DNA from: Neobacillus sp. Marseille-Q6967
GTDB lineage: Bacteria > Bacillota > Bacilli > Bacillales > Cytobacillaceae
Direction of reading: 5' to 3'
DNA: 64,000 nucleotides
NCBI RefSeq assembly: GCF_946151075.1
Contig: NZ_CAMGZB010000001.1
Span: 2,098,001 to 2,162,000, forward strand
Shown here one piece after another: positions 7,107 to 16,439 of this stretch (position 1 is the stretch's first letter; each line of letters opens with the position of its first letter). Under the pieces are notes generated by a model, which saw only the letters and a program-made list of their open reading frames with translations, made no database searches and was not told the origin of the DNA. The translations under genes and the position numbers were made by a program.

Positions 7107-8531
7107 ATGGGAACTTCAAATAAATTAGGATTTTGGGTATTAACGGCACTAGTCGTTGGAAATATGGTAGGTTCAGGGATTTTTATGCTTCCGCGTTCAT
7201 TATCAGAAGCAGCAAGCCCGGCTGGGGTTTTGTTGGCGTGGCTATTAACAGGACTTGGAGTAATGATGATTGCCCTTGTTTTTGGTAATTTAGCAATCCG
7301 CAAGCCGAATTTAACAGGCGGCCCGCAAATTTATGCAAAAGAACTTTTTAAACCTGGTTCTAAAGCATCAATCTTATCTGGTTTTATGGCTTCATGGGGT
7401 TACTGGATCGGGAATTTAGCAGGAAATGTCGCGATTATCACTACATTTACCGGTTATTTATCTACTTTCTTCCCAATCTTAACTAGTGAGGCGAATTGGT
7501 TTACGGTTGGTGGATATACGTTAAAAGTTGGAAATGGATTAACATTTATTGTATGTTCTATTCTTTTATGGGGAACTCATTTCGTGATTTTACAAGGTTT
7601 AGAAAGTGCCGGTAAATTGAATTTTGCGGCTACAGCTGCAAAGGTTACTGGTTTCTTCCTATTCATTATTGTCGGTCTTTTTGCTTTTGAAAAAGCCAAT
7701 ATGCTTCCAATGATGGATACAAGAATGGGGGATTCTGGCCAAACCTTTGGATTAATGTCACAGGTAAATAATGCGGCATTAGTTACCCTTTGGGCCTTTT
7801 GTGGATTAGAATCTGCCGTAGTATTTGCTTCTCGTGCCCGCAGAAAAATTGATGTAAAACGTGCAACCATTGTTGGACTATTTATTGCACTTGGTATTTA
7901 TATTGGCATCAGTACACTCGTTATGGGTATGCTGGATCAAAATATCCTTATTAACTCTGAAAAGCCTCTTATTGATGCGATCGAAACGGTATTAGGTCCT
8001 GTAGGTGGAAAAGTACTAGCTGCCATAGGGTTAGTCAGTCTTTTCGGTTCAACGATCGGCTGGGTGATGTTAAGTGCAGAAGTACCATATCAAGCAGCAA
8101 AGCAAGGATTGTTCCTTCCGGCTTTCTTAAAAGAAAATAAAAAAGGGCTGCCAACTTTCTCGTTGATTTTAACAAATGGTATTGCACAAATCTTTATTTT
8201 CTCAACTGTTTCAAAATCAATTTCTGGTGCGTTTGATTTTATTATTTTCATTGCGACTTTAGCTTATTTAGTTCCATATTTCATCGCTTCTGTTTATCAG
8301 TTTAAACTAGTAATAAAAGGTGAAACGTATGAGAGTGGAAAATCAAGAGTGTTAGATGGGGTCATTGCAGCAATTGCAACAGTTTACTCAGCCTGGGTAA
8401 TTATCTCAGGTACATCTGATTTAAAGACATTCGTATTCGGAATTATCCTTTTATCTAGCGGTATTTTCTTCTACAAGTCAGTTATTAAGAATAAGCATGA
8501 AGAAACTAAAGAAGAATTGTTATCAGCATAA
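7107..8531 (+). CDS. APC-family basic amino acid/polyamine antiporter (ArcD/LysI-like)
   Basis: 474 residues with about 12-13 membrane helices. The APC signature GNMVGSGIFMLP at residues 18-29 is the substrate-binding bend of helix 1; WAFCGLESAVVFASRARRK (about 231-249) is the conserved helix 6/7 region. Its closest family resemblance is the arginine/ornithine antiporter group. No arginine deiminase genes are nearby, so the exchanged pair is undetermined. AGGGGG precedes the ATG. It lies between a good promoter and a terminator, hence monocistronic. Confidence 0.82.
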   Translation: MGTSNKLGFWVLTALVVGNMVGSGIFMLPRSLSEAASPAGVLLAWLLTGLGVMMIALVFGNLAIRKPNLTGGPQIYAKELFKPGSKASILSGFMASWGYWIGNLAGNVAIITTFTGYLSTFFPILTSEANWFTVGGYTLKVGNGLTFIVCSILLWGTHFVILQGLESAGKLNFAATAAKVTGFFLFIIVGLFAFEKANMLPMMDTRMGDSGQTFGLMSQVNNAALVTLWAFCGLESAVVFASRARRKIDVKRATIVGLFIALGIYIGISTLVMGMLDQNILINSEKPLIDAIETVLGPVGGKVLAAIGLVSLFGSTIGWVMLSAEVPYQAAKQGLFLPAFLKENKKGLPTFSLILTNGIAQIFIFSTVSKSISGAFDFIIFIATLAYLVPYFIASVYQFKLVIKGETYESGKSRVLDGVIAAIATVYSAWVIISGTSDLKTFVFGIILLSSGIFFYKSVIKNKHEETKEELLSA

Positions 8532-8544
8532 TAAAAAAATCCCT

Positions 8545-8577
8545 AAAACACCTGTCAATCTTCTGGCAGGTGTTTTA
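8545..8577 (+). terminator. Terminator after the APC transporter gene
   Basis: AAAACACCTG (8545-8554) and CAGGTGTTTT (8567-8576) form a 10-bp stem whose 3' arm ends in T residues. Confidence 0.8.
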
Positions 8578-8631
8578 CATTTTATTGATTCTATTGGGCA
8601 TGATAATTTTGTGTATATTATTCTTTTTTCT

Positions 8632-8660
8632 TTACAGAGTTGTGAAGAGTGTATTAAGAT
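8632..8660 (+). promoter_or_regulatory. SigA-type promoter of the tcyABC operon
   Basis: TTACAG at 8632-8637 and TAAGAT at 8655-8660 with a 17-bp spacer, 45 bases upstream of tcyA. No S-box or T-box structure is visible between it and the gene. Confidence 0.55.
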
Positions 8661-8705
8661 AGTGAAATCCGAGCGAATTAATAAGAATTTGGAGGTTTTA
8701 ATGAA

Positions 8706-9542
8706 ATGAAAAAATTAACAGTAATTTTTACTCTTTTATTAAGTTTCATGCTCATTATGGCAGGTTGCGGTAATGGAAATAACGATGCAAAAAAGAGTGA
8801 GGATAAGAAAGAAGAAAAAACAGCTCAAAAAGATGAGCAGGATTTATTAGCAAAAGTAAAGGATGAAGGAAAAATCCTCATTGGTACAGAAGGTACATAT
8901 GCTCCTTTTACGTTTCACGATGAAAGTGGTAATTTAACTGGTTTTGATGTTGAAGTTGCCCAAGAAGTTGCAAAGCGTATTGGGGTAGAAGCAGAGTTTA
9001 AGGAAACACAATGGGATGCGATGTTTGCAGGACTTGATGCCAAACGTTTTGATATGATCGCAAATCAAGTGGGAATCCGTCCGGATCGTCAGGAGAAATA
9101 TGATTTTTCAGATCCATATATTACTTCTGCAGCGGTGTTAATTACACACAAGGACAATAATGAAGTAAAAACTTTTGAAGATATTAAAGGGTTAAACTCA
9201 GCTCAATCCATGACTAGTAACTATGCAGATATAGCCAAAAAGTATGGTGCTAATCTTGTTGGGGTAGAAGGATTTACACAAGCGGTTGAACTTCTTGGTT
9301 CAAAGCGTGTAGACGTAACAATTAACGATCGTATTTCCTACCTGGATTATACAAAACAAAGACCGGATGCACCGATTAAAGTTGTAGCTACAAGTGATGA
9401 TGCAAGTGTCAGCGGTTTTATGTTTAGAAAAAAGAGTGAGACTCTTGTTGAAGAAGTGAATAAGGCATTATCAGAAATGATTGAGGACGGCACATACACA
9501 AAAATCTCAGAGAAATGGTTTGGTGAAGATGTACTTAAATAG
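8706..9542 (+). CDS. tcyA: Cystine-type amino acid ABC transporter, binding lipoprotein
   Basis: 278 residues: a lipoprotein signal peptide with Cys21 in a MAGC lipobox, a Lys/Glu-rich linker, then a family 3 solute-binding domain. The stretches GTEGTYAPFTFHD, KETQWDAMFAGL and KRFDMIANQVG are those of B. subtilis TcyA, which captures L-cystine for import. GGAGG lies ten bases upstream; an overlapping ATG at 8701 hits a stop after two codons. The permease and ATPase genes follow directly. Substrate is inferred from similarity and could include related sulfur amino acids. Confidence 0.85.
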   Translation: MKKLTVIFTLLLSFMLIMAGCGNGNNDAKKSEDKKEEKTAQKDEQDLLAKVKDEGKILIGTEGTYAPFTFHDESGNLTGFDVEVAQEVAKRIGVEAEFKETQWDAMFAGLDAKRFDMIANQVGIRPDRQEKYDFSDPYITSAAVLITHKDNNEVKTFEDIKGLNSAQSMTSNYADIAKKYGANLVGVEGFTQAVELLGSKRVDVTINDRISYLDYTKQRPDAPIKVVATSDDASVSGFMFRKKSETLVEEVNKALSEMIEDGTYTKISEKWFGEDVLK

Positions 9543-10224
9543 TATTTTTGCTGACCCGGAAAGAACAGCAAGACTGATTGATATAGCACAAAGTTCCTTT
9601 CTGCCCCTTCTGAAAGGGGCTATTTTTGTTACAATTCCATTGACCATCATTACGTTTATTGTTGGATTACTATTAGCCATTTTAACAGCATTGGCTCGAA
9701 TTTCTCATGTAAAAGTACTTCAATACATTGCCAGGGTCTATGTTTCGGCGATTCGAGGAACCCCGTTATTAGTGCAATTATTTATCATTTTTTATGGACT
9801 TCCAACGGTTGGAATTATTATTGATTCCTATTTGGCAGCGGTCATTGGTTTTTCCTTGAGTGTCGGTGCATATGCTTCCGAAATAATTCGGGCTGCAATT
9901 CTGTCGACACCTAAAGGGCAGTGGGAAGCGGGTTATTCAATCGGTATGAGTTATACACAGGTGTTAAGAAGAATTATTCTTCCACAGGCAGCAAGAGTTT
10001 CCATTCCGCCATTATCTAATTCATTTATTAGTCTTGTAAAAGATACTTCCCTTGCATCACTAGTACTGGTAACCGAGATGTTTCGTAAAGCCCAGGAAAT
10101 TGCTTCTAGTAACTATGAATTTTTATTGGTGTACTCAGAAGCCGCGCTGATTTATTGGGTCATCTGTTTCTTCCTTTCCATTGTGCAGCAAATGATGGAA
10201 AAGAAACTAGACCGGTACGTGTAA
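9529..10224 (+). CDS. tcyB: Cystine-type amino acid ABC transporter, permease
   Basis: 231 residues with about five helices and the HisM/GlnP-type permease pattern: FVTIPLTIITFIVGL near the N-terminus, RGTPLLVQLF (about 77-86) and an EAA-type coupling segment GQWEAGYSIGMSYTQVLRRIILPQA (about 140-165) that docks on the ATPase. The ATG at 9529 overlaps the end of tcyA by 14 bases, which implies translational coupling; the frame extends to a TTG at 9481 inside tcyA, which is unlikely as start. Confidence 0.87.
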   Translation: MYLNSIFADPERTARLIDIAQSSFLPLLKGAIFVTIPLTIITFIVGLLLAILTALARISHVKVLQYIARVYVSAIRGTPLLVQLFIIFYGLPTVGIIIDSYLAAVIGFSLSVGAYASEIIRAAILSTPKGQWEAGYSIGMSYTQVLRRIILPQAARVSIPPLSNSFISLVKDTSLASLVLVTEMFRKAQEIASSNYEFLLVYSEAALIYWVICFFLSIVQQMMEKKLDRYV

Positions 10225-10242
10225 TCGAAGGGAGGGTGTCAC

Positions 10243-10977
10243 ATGATTTCAATTAAAGGATTATATAAGCAATTTGGTAAACTTGAGGTATTAAAAGGAA
10301 TCGATATTGAAGTGAAAAAGGGAAAAGTAGTCGTCGTCATTGGACCATCAGGTTCAGGGAAAACCACAATGCTCCGCTGTTTAAATGTATTGGAAACACC
10401 AACAAAAGGTATTATCAGCATCGAGGATCAAACACTTGATTTCTCCCGTTCTGTTACGAAAAAAAGCATTTCAACCTTTCGCAGGTTAACGGGAATGGTT
10501 TTTCAAAACTATAATTTGTTTCCTCATAAAACGGCTCTTGAAAACGTGATGGAGGGGCCGATTATTGTGAAAAATGAAAACAAGCAGGAAGCAAGGAAAA
10601 AGGCTCAAGTTTTATTGGAGAAGGTAGGCCTTGGCGATAAAATGGATTATTATCCCGCCCAGCTTTCAGGCGGACAGCAGCAGCGTGTCGGAATTGCTCG
10701 TGCCCTTGCGATGGAGCCGGAAGTGATGTTATTTGATGAACCAACTTCGGCCCTTGACCCAGAACTAGTTGGCGAGGTTTTAAAGGTAATGAAAGATCTC
10801 GCGAATGAAGGAATGACCATGATTGTTGTGACACATGAAATGCGCTTTGCCCGGGAAGCGGCAGACGAGGTCATTTTCATGGATCAAGGAGTTGTCGTCG
10901 AAAGAAACAAACCCGAAGAGATTTTCACAAACCCGAAAGAAGAACGAACAAGGAAATTTTTAAATATGATTCAATAA
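10243..10977 (+). CDS. tcyC: Cystine-type amino acid ABC transporter, ATPase
   Basis: 244 residues with all ABC motifs: Walker [10 protein letters not shown] (33-41), Q-loop in VFQNYNLF, signature LSGGQQQR (about 140-147), Walker [10 protein letters not shown] and the H-loop histidine in VVTHEM. It is typical of polar amino acid importers. GGGAGG stands nine bases upstream and only 18 bases separate it from tcyB. It is the last gene of the operon. Confidence 0.88.
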   Translation: MISIKGLYKQFGKLEVLKGIDIEVKKGKVVVVIGPSGSGKTTMLRCLNVLETPTKGIISIEDQTLDFSRSVTKKSISTFRRLTGMVFQNYNLFPHKTALENVMEGPIIVKNENKQEARKKAQVLLEKVGLGDKMDYYPAQLSGGQQQRVGIARALAMEPEVMLFDEPTSALDPELVGEVLKVMKDLANEGMTMIVVTHEMRFAREAADEVIFMDQGVVVERNKPEEIFTNPKEERTRKFLNMIQ

Positions 10978-10980
10978 CTG

Positions 10981-11007
10981 CCTTGGGCTTTTGCTCAAGG
11001 TTTTTTT
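10981..11007 (+). terminator. Terminator after tcyC
   Basis: CCTTGGGC (10981-10988) and GCTCAAGG (10993-11000, one G-T pair), then seven T. Confidence 0.85.
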
Positions 11008-11070
11008 GCTCAGGAGAAGGATGGTTTTAAGTGAAATTAATGATTTATTTAGTAAATTTTGTTAAAAATG

Positions 11071-11096
11071 TGAAACTTTTCAACTATATAATCGTA
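11071..11096 (+). promoter_or_regulatory. SigW promoter of yuaF-floT
   Basis: TGAAAC at 11071-11076 and CGTA at 11093-11096 with exactly 16 bases between them, the consensus of the extracytoplasmic-function sigma factor SigW. In B. subtilis the yuaF-floT operon is a SigW target, so position and gene agree. Confidence 0.88.
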
Positions 11097-11129
11097 TTAA
11101 AAGTACATACATAGAAAGGACTGATGCCT

Positions 11130-11660
11130 ATGGAATTATTCAACCTGCCGTTAGAAACGCTCTATTTGTATGGATTAATTGGCTCAGGGTTATTGACTAT
11201 TTTGTACGTGTTTTTTGCCGATGTCGTCCATTTTGATGGACCGGATTTCCTAAATCCAGTTCTTATCCTTTCATTCGTAACGATTTTTTCTGCAAGCAGT
11301 TATTTATTTGAAAAACTTTCCTCGATTCATTATCTAGTCACCATTGGTTTATCTGCAGTTTTGGCATTTATCCTTGTTACTTTATTAAATGTATTTATTC
11401 TCATCCCCTTGTCCTCGGCCGAAGAATCACTTGTCTATAAAGAATCTGATTTACGAGGAAGGATTGGAAAAGTGATTACAACTGTACCGGTTGATGGTTA
11501 TGGGGAAGTCATCATTGAAAGCATTAGCGGCAGGGTAGCTAAACCAGCCACAAGCTTTGATCATGTCCTTATTGAAAATGGAACGAAAGTGCTTGTTGTT
11601 GATGTAAAAGATGGAGTCCTCCAAGTGACAGCCCATCAAGATATAGAAAGCCTATTTTAG
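11130..11660 (+). CDS. yuaF: NfeD-like membrane protein, flotillin partner
   Basis: 176 residues: three hydrophobic segments in the first 100, then a soluble OB-fold-like domain with GRIGKVITTVPVDGYGEVIIES. This matches the NfeD family and B. subtilis YuaF, which works with FloT in membrane microdomain organisation and cell-envelope stress. AAAGGA lies nine bases before 11130; an ATG at 11124 is only three bases from it and less likely. FloT follows with a short gap, both under the SigW promoter. Confidence 0.85.
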   Translation: MELFNLPLETLYLYGLIGSGLLTILYVFFADVVHFDGPDFLNPVLILSFVTIFSASSYLFEKLSSIHYLVTIGLSAVLAFILVTLLNVFILIPLSSAEESLVYKESDLRGRIGKVITTVPVDGYGEVIIESISGRVAKPATSFDHVLIENGTKVLVVDVKDGVLQVTAHQDIESLF

Positions 11661-11674
11661 GGGAGGTAATGTTT

Positions 11675-13189
11675 ATGGAATTCGGTTTCTTAGTTGTTAT
11701 TGGAATTGCAGCGTTTATTTTAATTGCCTTAATCGGTGTTTTTATCACCAAGTACCGGACAGCAGGCCCGGATGAGGCGTTAATTGTCACCGGTAGCTTT
11801 TTAGGTAATGGAAATGTTCATGTAGATGAATCAGGTAATAAAATTAAAATTATCCGCGGTGGCGGAAGCTTTATTTTACCAGTGTTCCAGCAGGCAAAGC
11901 CATTAAGCTTACTTTCTAGCAAACTAGAGGTAACAACTCCTGAAGTATATACGGAGCAAGGTGTTCCAGTAATGGCTGATGGCGTAGCGATTATTAAAAT
12001 CGGCGGAAGCATCAGTGAAATTGCGACAGCAGCCGAACAATTCCTTGGTAAAGCAAAGGATGACCGTGAAAATGAAGCGAAGGAAGTTCTCGAAGGTCAC
12101 CTTCGTTCTATCCTTGGGTCGATGACTGTTGAAGAAATTTATAAAAATCGTGATAAATTTTCCCAGGAAGTTCAACGAGTTGCCTCACAGGATCTCGCGA
12201 AAATGGGCTTAGTTATCGTTTCGTTTACGATTAAAGATGTTCGTGATAAAAATGGCTACCTTGATTCCTTAGGTAAACCGCGTATTGCTCAAGTAAAACG
12301 GGATGCAGATATTGCAACAGCTGAAGCAGATAAGGAAACTAGAATTAAAAAAGCCGAAGCAGCTAAGGAAGCGAAGCGTTCCGAATTAGAGCGTGCAACC
12401 GAAATCGCTGAGGCTGAAAAAATCAATCAGCTTAAAATAGCTGAGTTCCGCCGGGAACAGGATATTGCCAAAGCCCGGGCTGACATGGCATACGATTTGG
12501 AAAGTGCTAGAGCAAAGCAGGATGTAACTGAACAGGAAATGCAAATTAAGATTATTGAAAGACAAAAGCAAATTGAATTGGAAGAAAAAGAGATCCTTCG
12601 CCGCGAACGTCAATATGACTCCGAGGTTAAGAAAAAAGCAGATGCAGACCGTTACTCTGTTGAGCAGGCAGCGGCTGCGGATAAAGCGAAACAAATTGCC
12701 GAAGCGGAAGCCAATAAATACCGGATTGAAGCAATGGCTAAAGCGGAAGCAGAACGAGTTCGGTTGGATGGTTTGTCCAAAGCGGAAGCGCAAAAAGCAC
12801 AGGGTACAGCAGAGGCCGAGATTATCCGCTTGAAAGGTCTGGCAGAAGCCGAAGCGAAGGAAAAAATCGCCGAAGCCTTCGAACAGTTTGGCCAGGCGGC
12901 TATTTTAGATATGATTATTAAAATGCTTCCGGAATATGCGAAGCAAGTGGCAAGTCCATTATCTAACATTGAAAAAATTACAGTAGTTGATACAGGCAGT
13001 TCAGGTGAAAACGGCGGCGCTAACAAAATTACCGGCTATGCCACCAATCTCATGGCAAGCCTTCAAGAAACCTTAAAAGCCTCCAGCGGCATCGATGTTA
13101 AAGAACTTATTGAAAACTACTCTGGTAAAGGGAATGTTAGGCGCAGCATCGAGGAACTGACAGATAGCATCAAGAAAACAGAAGACTAA
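11675..13189 (+). CDS. floT: Flotillin
   Basis: 504 residues: an N-terminal membrane hairpin (about 3-25), an SPFH domain (about 35-210) and a long coiled-coil region rich in EAE/AEA repeats (about 215-420), then a hydrophobic-helical C-terminus. FloT scaffolds functional membrane microdomains and influences membrane fluidity. GGGGAGGT sits eight bases before the ATG at 11675; the ATG at 11669 is too close. Unlike the B. subtilis operon, no yuaI-like acetyltransferase follows; a terminator comes instead. Confidence 0.92.
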   Translation: MEFGFLVVIGIAAFILIALIGVFITKYRTAGPDEALIVTGSFLGNGNVHVDESGNKIKIIRGGGSFILPVFQQAKPLSLLSSKLEVTTPEVYTEQGVPVMADGVAIIKIGGSISEIATAAEQFLGKAKDDRENEAKEVLEGHLRSILGSMTVEEIYKNRDKFSQEVQRVASQDLAKMGLVIVSFTIKDVRDKNGYLDSLGKPRIAQVKRDADIATAEADKETRIKKAEAAKEAKRSELERATEIAEAEKINQLKIAEFRREQDIAKARADMAYDLESARAKQDVTEQEMQIKIIERQKQIELEEKEILRRERQYDSEVKKKADADRYSVEQAAAADKAKQIAEAEANKYRIEAMAKAEAERVRLDGLSKAEAQKAQGTAEAEIIRLKGLAEAEAKEKIAEAFEQFGQAAILDMIIKMLPEYAKQVASPLSNIEKITVVDTGSSGENGGANKITGYATNLMASLQETLKASSGIDVKELIENYSGKGNVRRSIEELTDSIKKTED

Positions 13190-13197
13190 TTTGACCG

Positions 13198-13234
13198 AAA
13201 AATCCTTATCATTTTTGACTGATAAGGATTTTTC
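13198..13234 (+). terminator. Terminator after floT
   Basis: AAAAATCCTTATCA pairs with TGATAAGGATTTTT across a loop at 13212-13219, giving a stem of about 14 bp with an integral T tail. Confidence 0.88.
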
Positions 13235-13310
13235 TATTAAAAAGGCAAAAAAATAGAGGCGCCCCACCTTGGGACACCTTATATAAAAAAGAGAGATAGA
13301 AATTAGGGAG

Positions 13311-13353
13311 AGTAGGATTGGTTAAAACCACTCTAGTCAAGAGTTATTGACTC
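13311..13353 (+). other. Two small hairpins in the leader of the two-component genes
   Basis: AGAGT...ACTCT enclosing TTGGTT/AACCAC-like arms, then AAGAGT-TATTG-ACTCTT. They lie 120-160 bases before the response regulator. No T-run follows. Possible leader structure or operator; nothing else is seen in the 13240-13470 gap apart from a duplicated TTGTG (TTGTGGTGAATTTGTGAAG). Confidence 0.3.
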
Positions 13354-13472
13354 TTTCAAAAACATCTTAAAGGCAAAAATTGTAGATGTTATGAAGAAGT
13401 TGTGGTGAATTTGTGAAGTTACAAAAATCAAAGACTCGAGGTGATATAGTAGAGATATGGGGAGTGGTGCCA

Positions 13473-14183
13473 ATGAAGATATTAATAGTGGACGATGAAC
13501 GTAGAATTATAGAAGTTCTCGAAGCTTACCTTGAAAGAGAAGGCTATGAAATTCATAGTGCAGACAATGGGATTGATGCCTTGAAAAAGGCTAAAAACAT
13601 ACAGCCAGACTTAGTAATCCTAGACTTGATGCTTCCGGATATTTCCGGCGAAGAGGTTTGCCGTTTAGTCCGGAAAGAATCGGATGTTCCAATCCTTATG
13701 CTGACAGCGAAATCGGCCGAAGACGACCGAATCAATGGGATTGTCCTTGGAGCCGATGACTATTTAACAAAACCATTCAGCCCGCGAGAAGTAGTAGTCC
13801 GCGTGCAAGCGATCCTGAGACGGGTAAATAAAACGGAAAAAGTAGAACGAATTGAATTTAATCATAAACAATTGGTAATTGATTTATCGAAAAAAGAAGT
13901 TACCGTTAAAGGCCAGGATGTCACCTTGACACCAATTGAATATAAACTACTTACCAATATGGCATTAAATCCAGGGAGAGTATACAGCCGTATGGATTTA
14001 CTTGAAAAAATTACAGATGAAGGTATGTATTACGAAGGCTATGAACGAAGTGTAGATACCCATATTAAAAACCTCCGGAAAAAAATCGAGCTGGATTCAA
14101 GACAGCCAACATTTATCCTTACTGTTTTTGGAATGGGCTATAAATTCGGAGGGGTACTAGATGCTGCAAACGCTCCGGTCTAA
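13473..14183 (+). CDS. OmpR-family response regulator
   Basis: 236 residues: receiver domain with phospho-acceptor Asp51 in VILDLMLP, acidic pair DD at 7-8 and the TKPF lysine near residue 101, followed by a winged-helix DNA-binding domain ending in LTVFGMGYKFGG. Start 13473 has GGGGAG upstream; the frame extends to 13413 but MKILIVDDE is the canonical beginning. The following histidine kinase gene starts inside its last 23 bases. The signal and regulon are unknown; the pair resembles envelope-stress BaeR/S-type systems only at family level. Confidence 0.87.
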   Translation: MKILIVDDERRIIEVLEAYLEREGYEIHSADNGIDALKKAKNIQPDLVILDLMLPDISGEEVCRLVRKESDVPILMLTAKSAEDDRINGIVLGADDYLTKPFSPREVVVRVQAILRRVNKTEKVERIEFNHKQLVIDLSKKEVTVKGQDVTLTPIEYKLLTNMALNPGRVYSRMDLLEKITDEGMYYEGYERSVDTHIKNLRKKIELDSRQPTFILTVFGMGYKFGGVLDAANAPV

Positions 14184-15537
14184 AATTCTCTTTTATTTAC
14201 TTCTCATTTCAATGATCGGGATCTTATTTGTTAGTTTTTTTATGCAATGGGGATTTGAAGAGAGCTTCAAAAATTATATAGACCGGAATCGTGAAAAGAA
14301 AATAGATCGAATTATCACCGAAATTGAAAAGGATTATACGAAAAATGGCCATTTTACGAGTGATCCGGTATATGGGTTACTCCATGAGCATGCGATGACC
14401 GATCAGCTTTATTTTCAATTGTATGATCGCTTTGGACAATTACAGATGGACAGCTCGAATATTAGAGGAATGTTAAATAGCTTAGGTCTGACCAATCCGG
14501 AACCAATCGGGGAAGAATGGCATTCATCGTCCTACACCCTTAGAGTAGATAATCAAATTATTGGCAGGCTGATTGCTATCTACCCGGTTGGGTTAATAGA
14601 TGATGAATACACATTTATTCAAACTATCCAGCTATACATTTATGCGGCTGTCTGTTTAACCATTGTTTTATCCATTATTTTTAGTATGTTATTTTCAAAA
14701 AAATTAACCTCAAGCCTTAATAAAGTTTCGTTTGCAGCCAACGAACTGCAGCAGCATAATCTTAGTATCCGAATACCATTATCAGGTTTGCCGACAGAAG
14801 TGAAGCATCTCGCTATATCCTTTAATAATTTAGCAGAATCTCTAGCAAAAGGGGAGATGCTGCGGAAGCAGTTTACCGGGGATTTAGCCCACGAACTAAG
14901 GACACCGCTTGCCACGTTGCGCAGTCAGATTGAAGCCTATCAGGAGGGAATTTGGGAGCCAACCCCGCAGAGACTACAGTCTAGCCATGAGGAACTAATG
15001 CGGTTAGTACGACTCGTCAATGAACTAGAAAAACTACTTGCAGCCGAAAATCCGCAAATTCGCCTAGAAAAAACAGAGGTGGACGCAGGAAGTGTTCTTG
15101 CGGAACTATGGGAAATGTTTCAGCCCATTTTTACACAAAAGGGTGTTAAGCTTCATATTGAAGAACCCAAGGAGGAACTTTATTTTCCAGCAGACAAGGA
15201 TCGTCTGATGCAAATCTTATCAAATGTGATAAATAATGCCCTGAAGTACACCCAAGAAGGGAAAAATGTTACCATTTTGGTTACAACGGAAAAAGACGGC
15301 TTTATTGGATTTAAAGTGGAGGACGAAGGATCCGGGATGGCAGAGGAGGATATTCCTCATATTTTTGAACGATTTTACCGGGGGGATAAATCCCGTGATC
15401 GGAAAACAGGCGGTGCGGGAATTGGACTTTCCATCGTAAAAGCTTTGATGGAAGCACATAAAGGAATGATAAAGGTGAAAAGCAAGCTGAATAAAGGAAC
15501 GAGCATCATTCTCTGGTTCCCGGAGGAAGATGATTGA
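14161..15537 (+). CDS. Sensor histidine kinase
   Basis: 458 residues: helix at 9-28, an extracytoplasmic sensor of about 125 residues, a second helix at 155-178, HAMP (about 180-235), then HisKA with His244 in LAHELRTPL and an HATPase domain with NVINNALKYT and GAGIGLSIVK. It should autophosphorylate and pass phosphate to the adjacent regulator. GGAGGGG precedes the ATG inside the regulator gene, so the two are translationally coupled. Confidence 0.88.
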   Translation: MLQTLRSKILFYLLLISMIGILFVSFFMQWGFEESFKNYIDRNREKKIDRIITEIEKDYTKNGHFTSDPVYGLLHEHAMTDQLYFQLYDRFGQLQMDSSNIRGMLNSLGLTNPEPIGEEWHSSSYTLRVDNQIIGRLIAIYPVGLIDDEYTFIQTIQLYIYAAVCLTIVLSIIFSMLFSKKLTSSLNKVSFAANELQQHNLSIRIPLSGLPTEVKHLAISFNNLAESLAKGEMLRKQFTGDLAHELRTPLATLRSQIEAYQEGIWEPTPQRLQSSHEELMRLVRLVNELEKLLAAENPQIRLEKTEVDAGSVLAELWEMFQPIFTQKGVKLHIEEPKEELYFPADKDRLMQILSNVINNALKYTQEGKNVTILVTTEKDGFIGFKVEDEGSGMAEEDIPHIFERFYRGDKSRDRKTGGAGIGLSIVKALMEAHKGMIKVKSKLNKGTSIILWFPEEDD

Positions 15538-15540
15538 AAA

Positions 15541-15571
15541 AGTGCCGCGGCTTATCCAAGTCTGCGGCACT
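15541..15571. terminator. Terminator shared by the kinase gene and the convergent reductase gene
   Basis: AGTGCCGC (15541-15548) and GCGGCACT (15564-15571) form the stem. On the minus strand a TTTTT tail follows, so it best serves the reductase gene. Confidence 0.7.
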
Positions 15572-15580
15572 TCATTGTTA

Positions 15581-16339
15581 TTATCCTATTAAATCTCTAA
15601 TATGATAGACTTTACCGCTTTCCGCATTTCCCCTTAAAACCAACTCTACTAATGCTCCGGCGACAATATCTGCTGATAACAGTTTGTTTTGTTCCTTGTA
15701 TTCTTTAAACTGATCAAGGTCTTTAAACTCATCTTTTGAGGAAGAGCGAATCGTTCCTTGCATTTCGGTATCCATGACTCCCGGACTAAACGCAATAATT
15801 TTATGATCCGAGCCGCCGGACACCTGTTCTAGTGCTGCGGTTTCGGTGAACATATTCAGTCCAGCCTTCGAGCTGCAATACACACTCCAGCCTTCAATCG
15901 GACGGGTAGCAGCCCCTGAAGTAACGTTTACAACATATACTTTTGTGGCAGTCTGCCGAAATTTACTTAAAAAAATATTCGTAATAATCATCGGAGCAAT
16001 CAGATTTACCTGGATATTGCGAATGATTGGCGTTGGGTCAAGATTTCCGACGGTATGTATAGGTTCAATCACTCCTGCATTATTAAATAAATAGACATCT
16101 ACAGGATTTCTTTTGAAAATTTTATGGGCAATTTCCCAAAATACTTCCTGAACCTCTTTTTCTAATGAAAGGTTGCAGGAATAATGTTGATAAAAAGTTC
16201 CTGTATCGACTGCTAGTTTTTTTAATTCCTCATTTTCAGTCCGGGATACTGAAATCACAGACAGCTGCTCCTGAATGAGACACTTGGCAATTCCTTCGCC
16301 TAAACCACGTGATGCCCCGGTAATGATTGCGTATTTCAT
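15581..16339 (-). CDS. yueD: Short-chain dehydrogenase, YueD (benzil reductase)-like
   Basis: 252 residues of a classical SDR fold: nucleotide motif TGASRGLG (7-14), NNAG (86-89), catalytic Ser141, Tyr154 and Lys158 (YCSSK). The overall sequence resembles B. subtilis/B. cereus YueD, an NADPH-dependent (S)-benzoin-forming benzil reductase related to sepiapterin reductase; the physiological substrate is unknown. It is transcribed alone toward the two-component genes. Confidence 0.78.
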   Translation of the reverse strand: MKYAIITGASRGLGEGIAKCLIQEQLSVISVSRTENEELKKLAVDTGTFYQHYSCNLSLEKEVQEVFWEIAHKIFKRNPVDVYLFNNAGVIEPIHTVGNLDPTPIIRNIQVNLIAPMIITNIFLSKFRQTATKVYVVNVTSGAATRPIEGWSVYCSSKAGLNMFTETAALEQVSGGSDHKIIAFSPGVMDTEMQGTIRSSSKDEFKDLDQFKEYKEQNKLLSADIVAGALVELVLRGNAESGKVYHIRDLIG

Positions 16340-16412
16340 GTTCCACCCTGCTTTCTAGGAATCTGTTGATTACCTCTCTATTTTATTCTTCCATATTCCG
16401 TTAATCAAATTT

Positions 16413-16439
16413 AAAAGCAGCCCCATACAAGGAGCTGCT
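16413..16439 (-). terminator. Terminator of the tupABC operon
   Basis: On the minus strand AGCAGC and GCTGCT flank a 12-base loop, followed by TTTTAAATTT; the 5' arm overlaps the tupC stop codon. Confidence 0.6.

Noticed and set aside
12386..12793. Long antisense reading frames within floT
   Set aside because: They mirror the Glu/Ala-rich coiled-coil codons of floT and lack ribosome binding sites.
13255..13280. Hairpin GGCGCCCC...GGGACACC before the two-component genes
   Set aside because: Only about three consecutive base pairs form; not a convincing structure.
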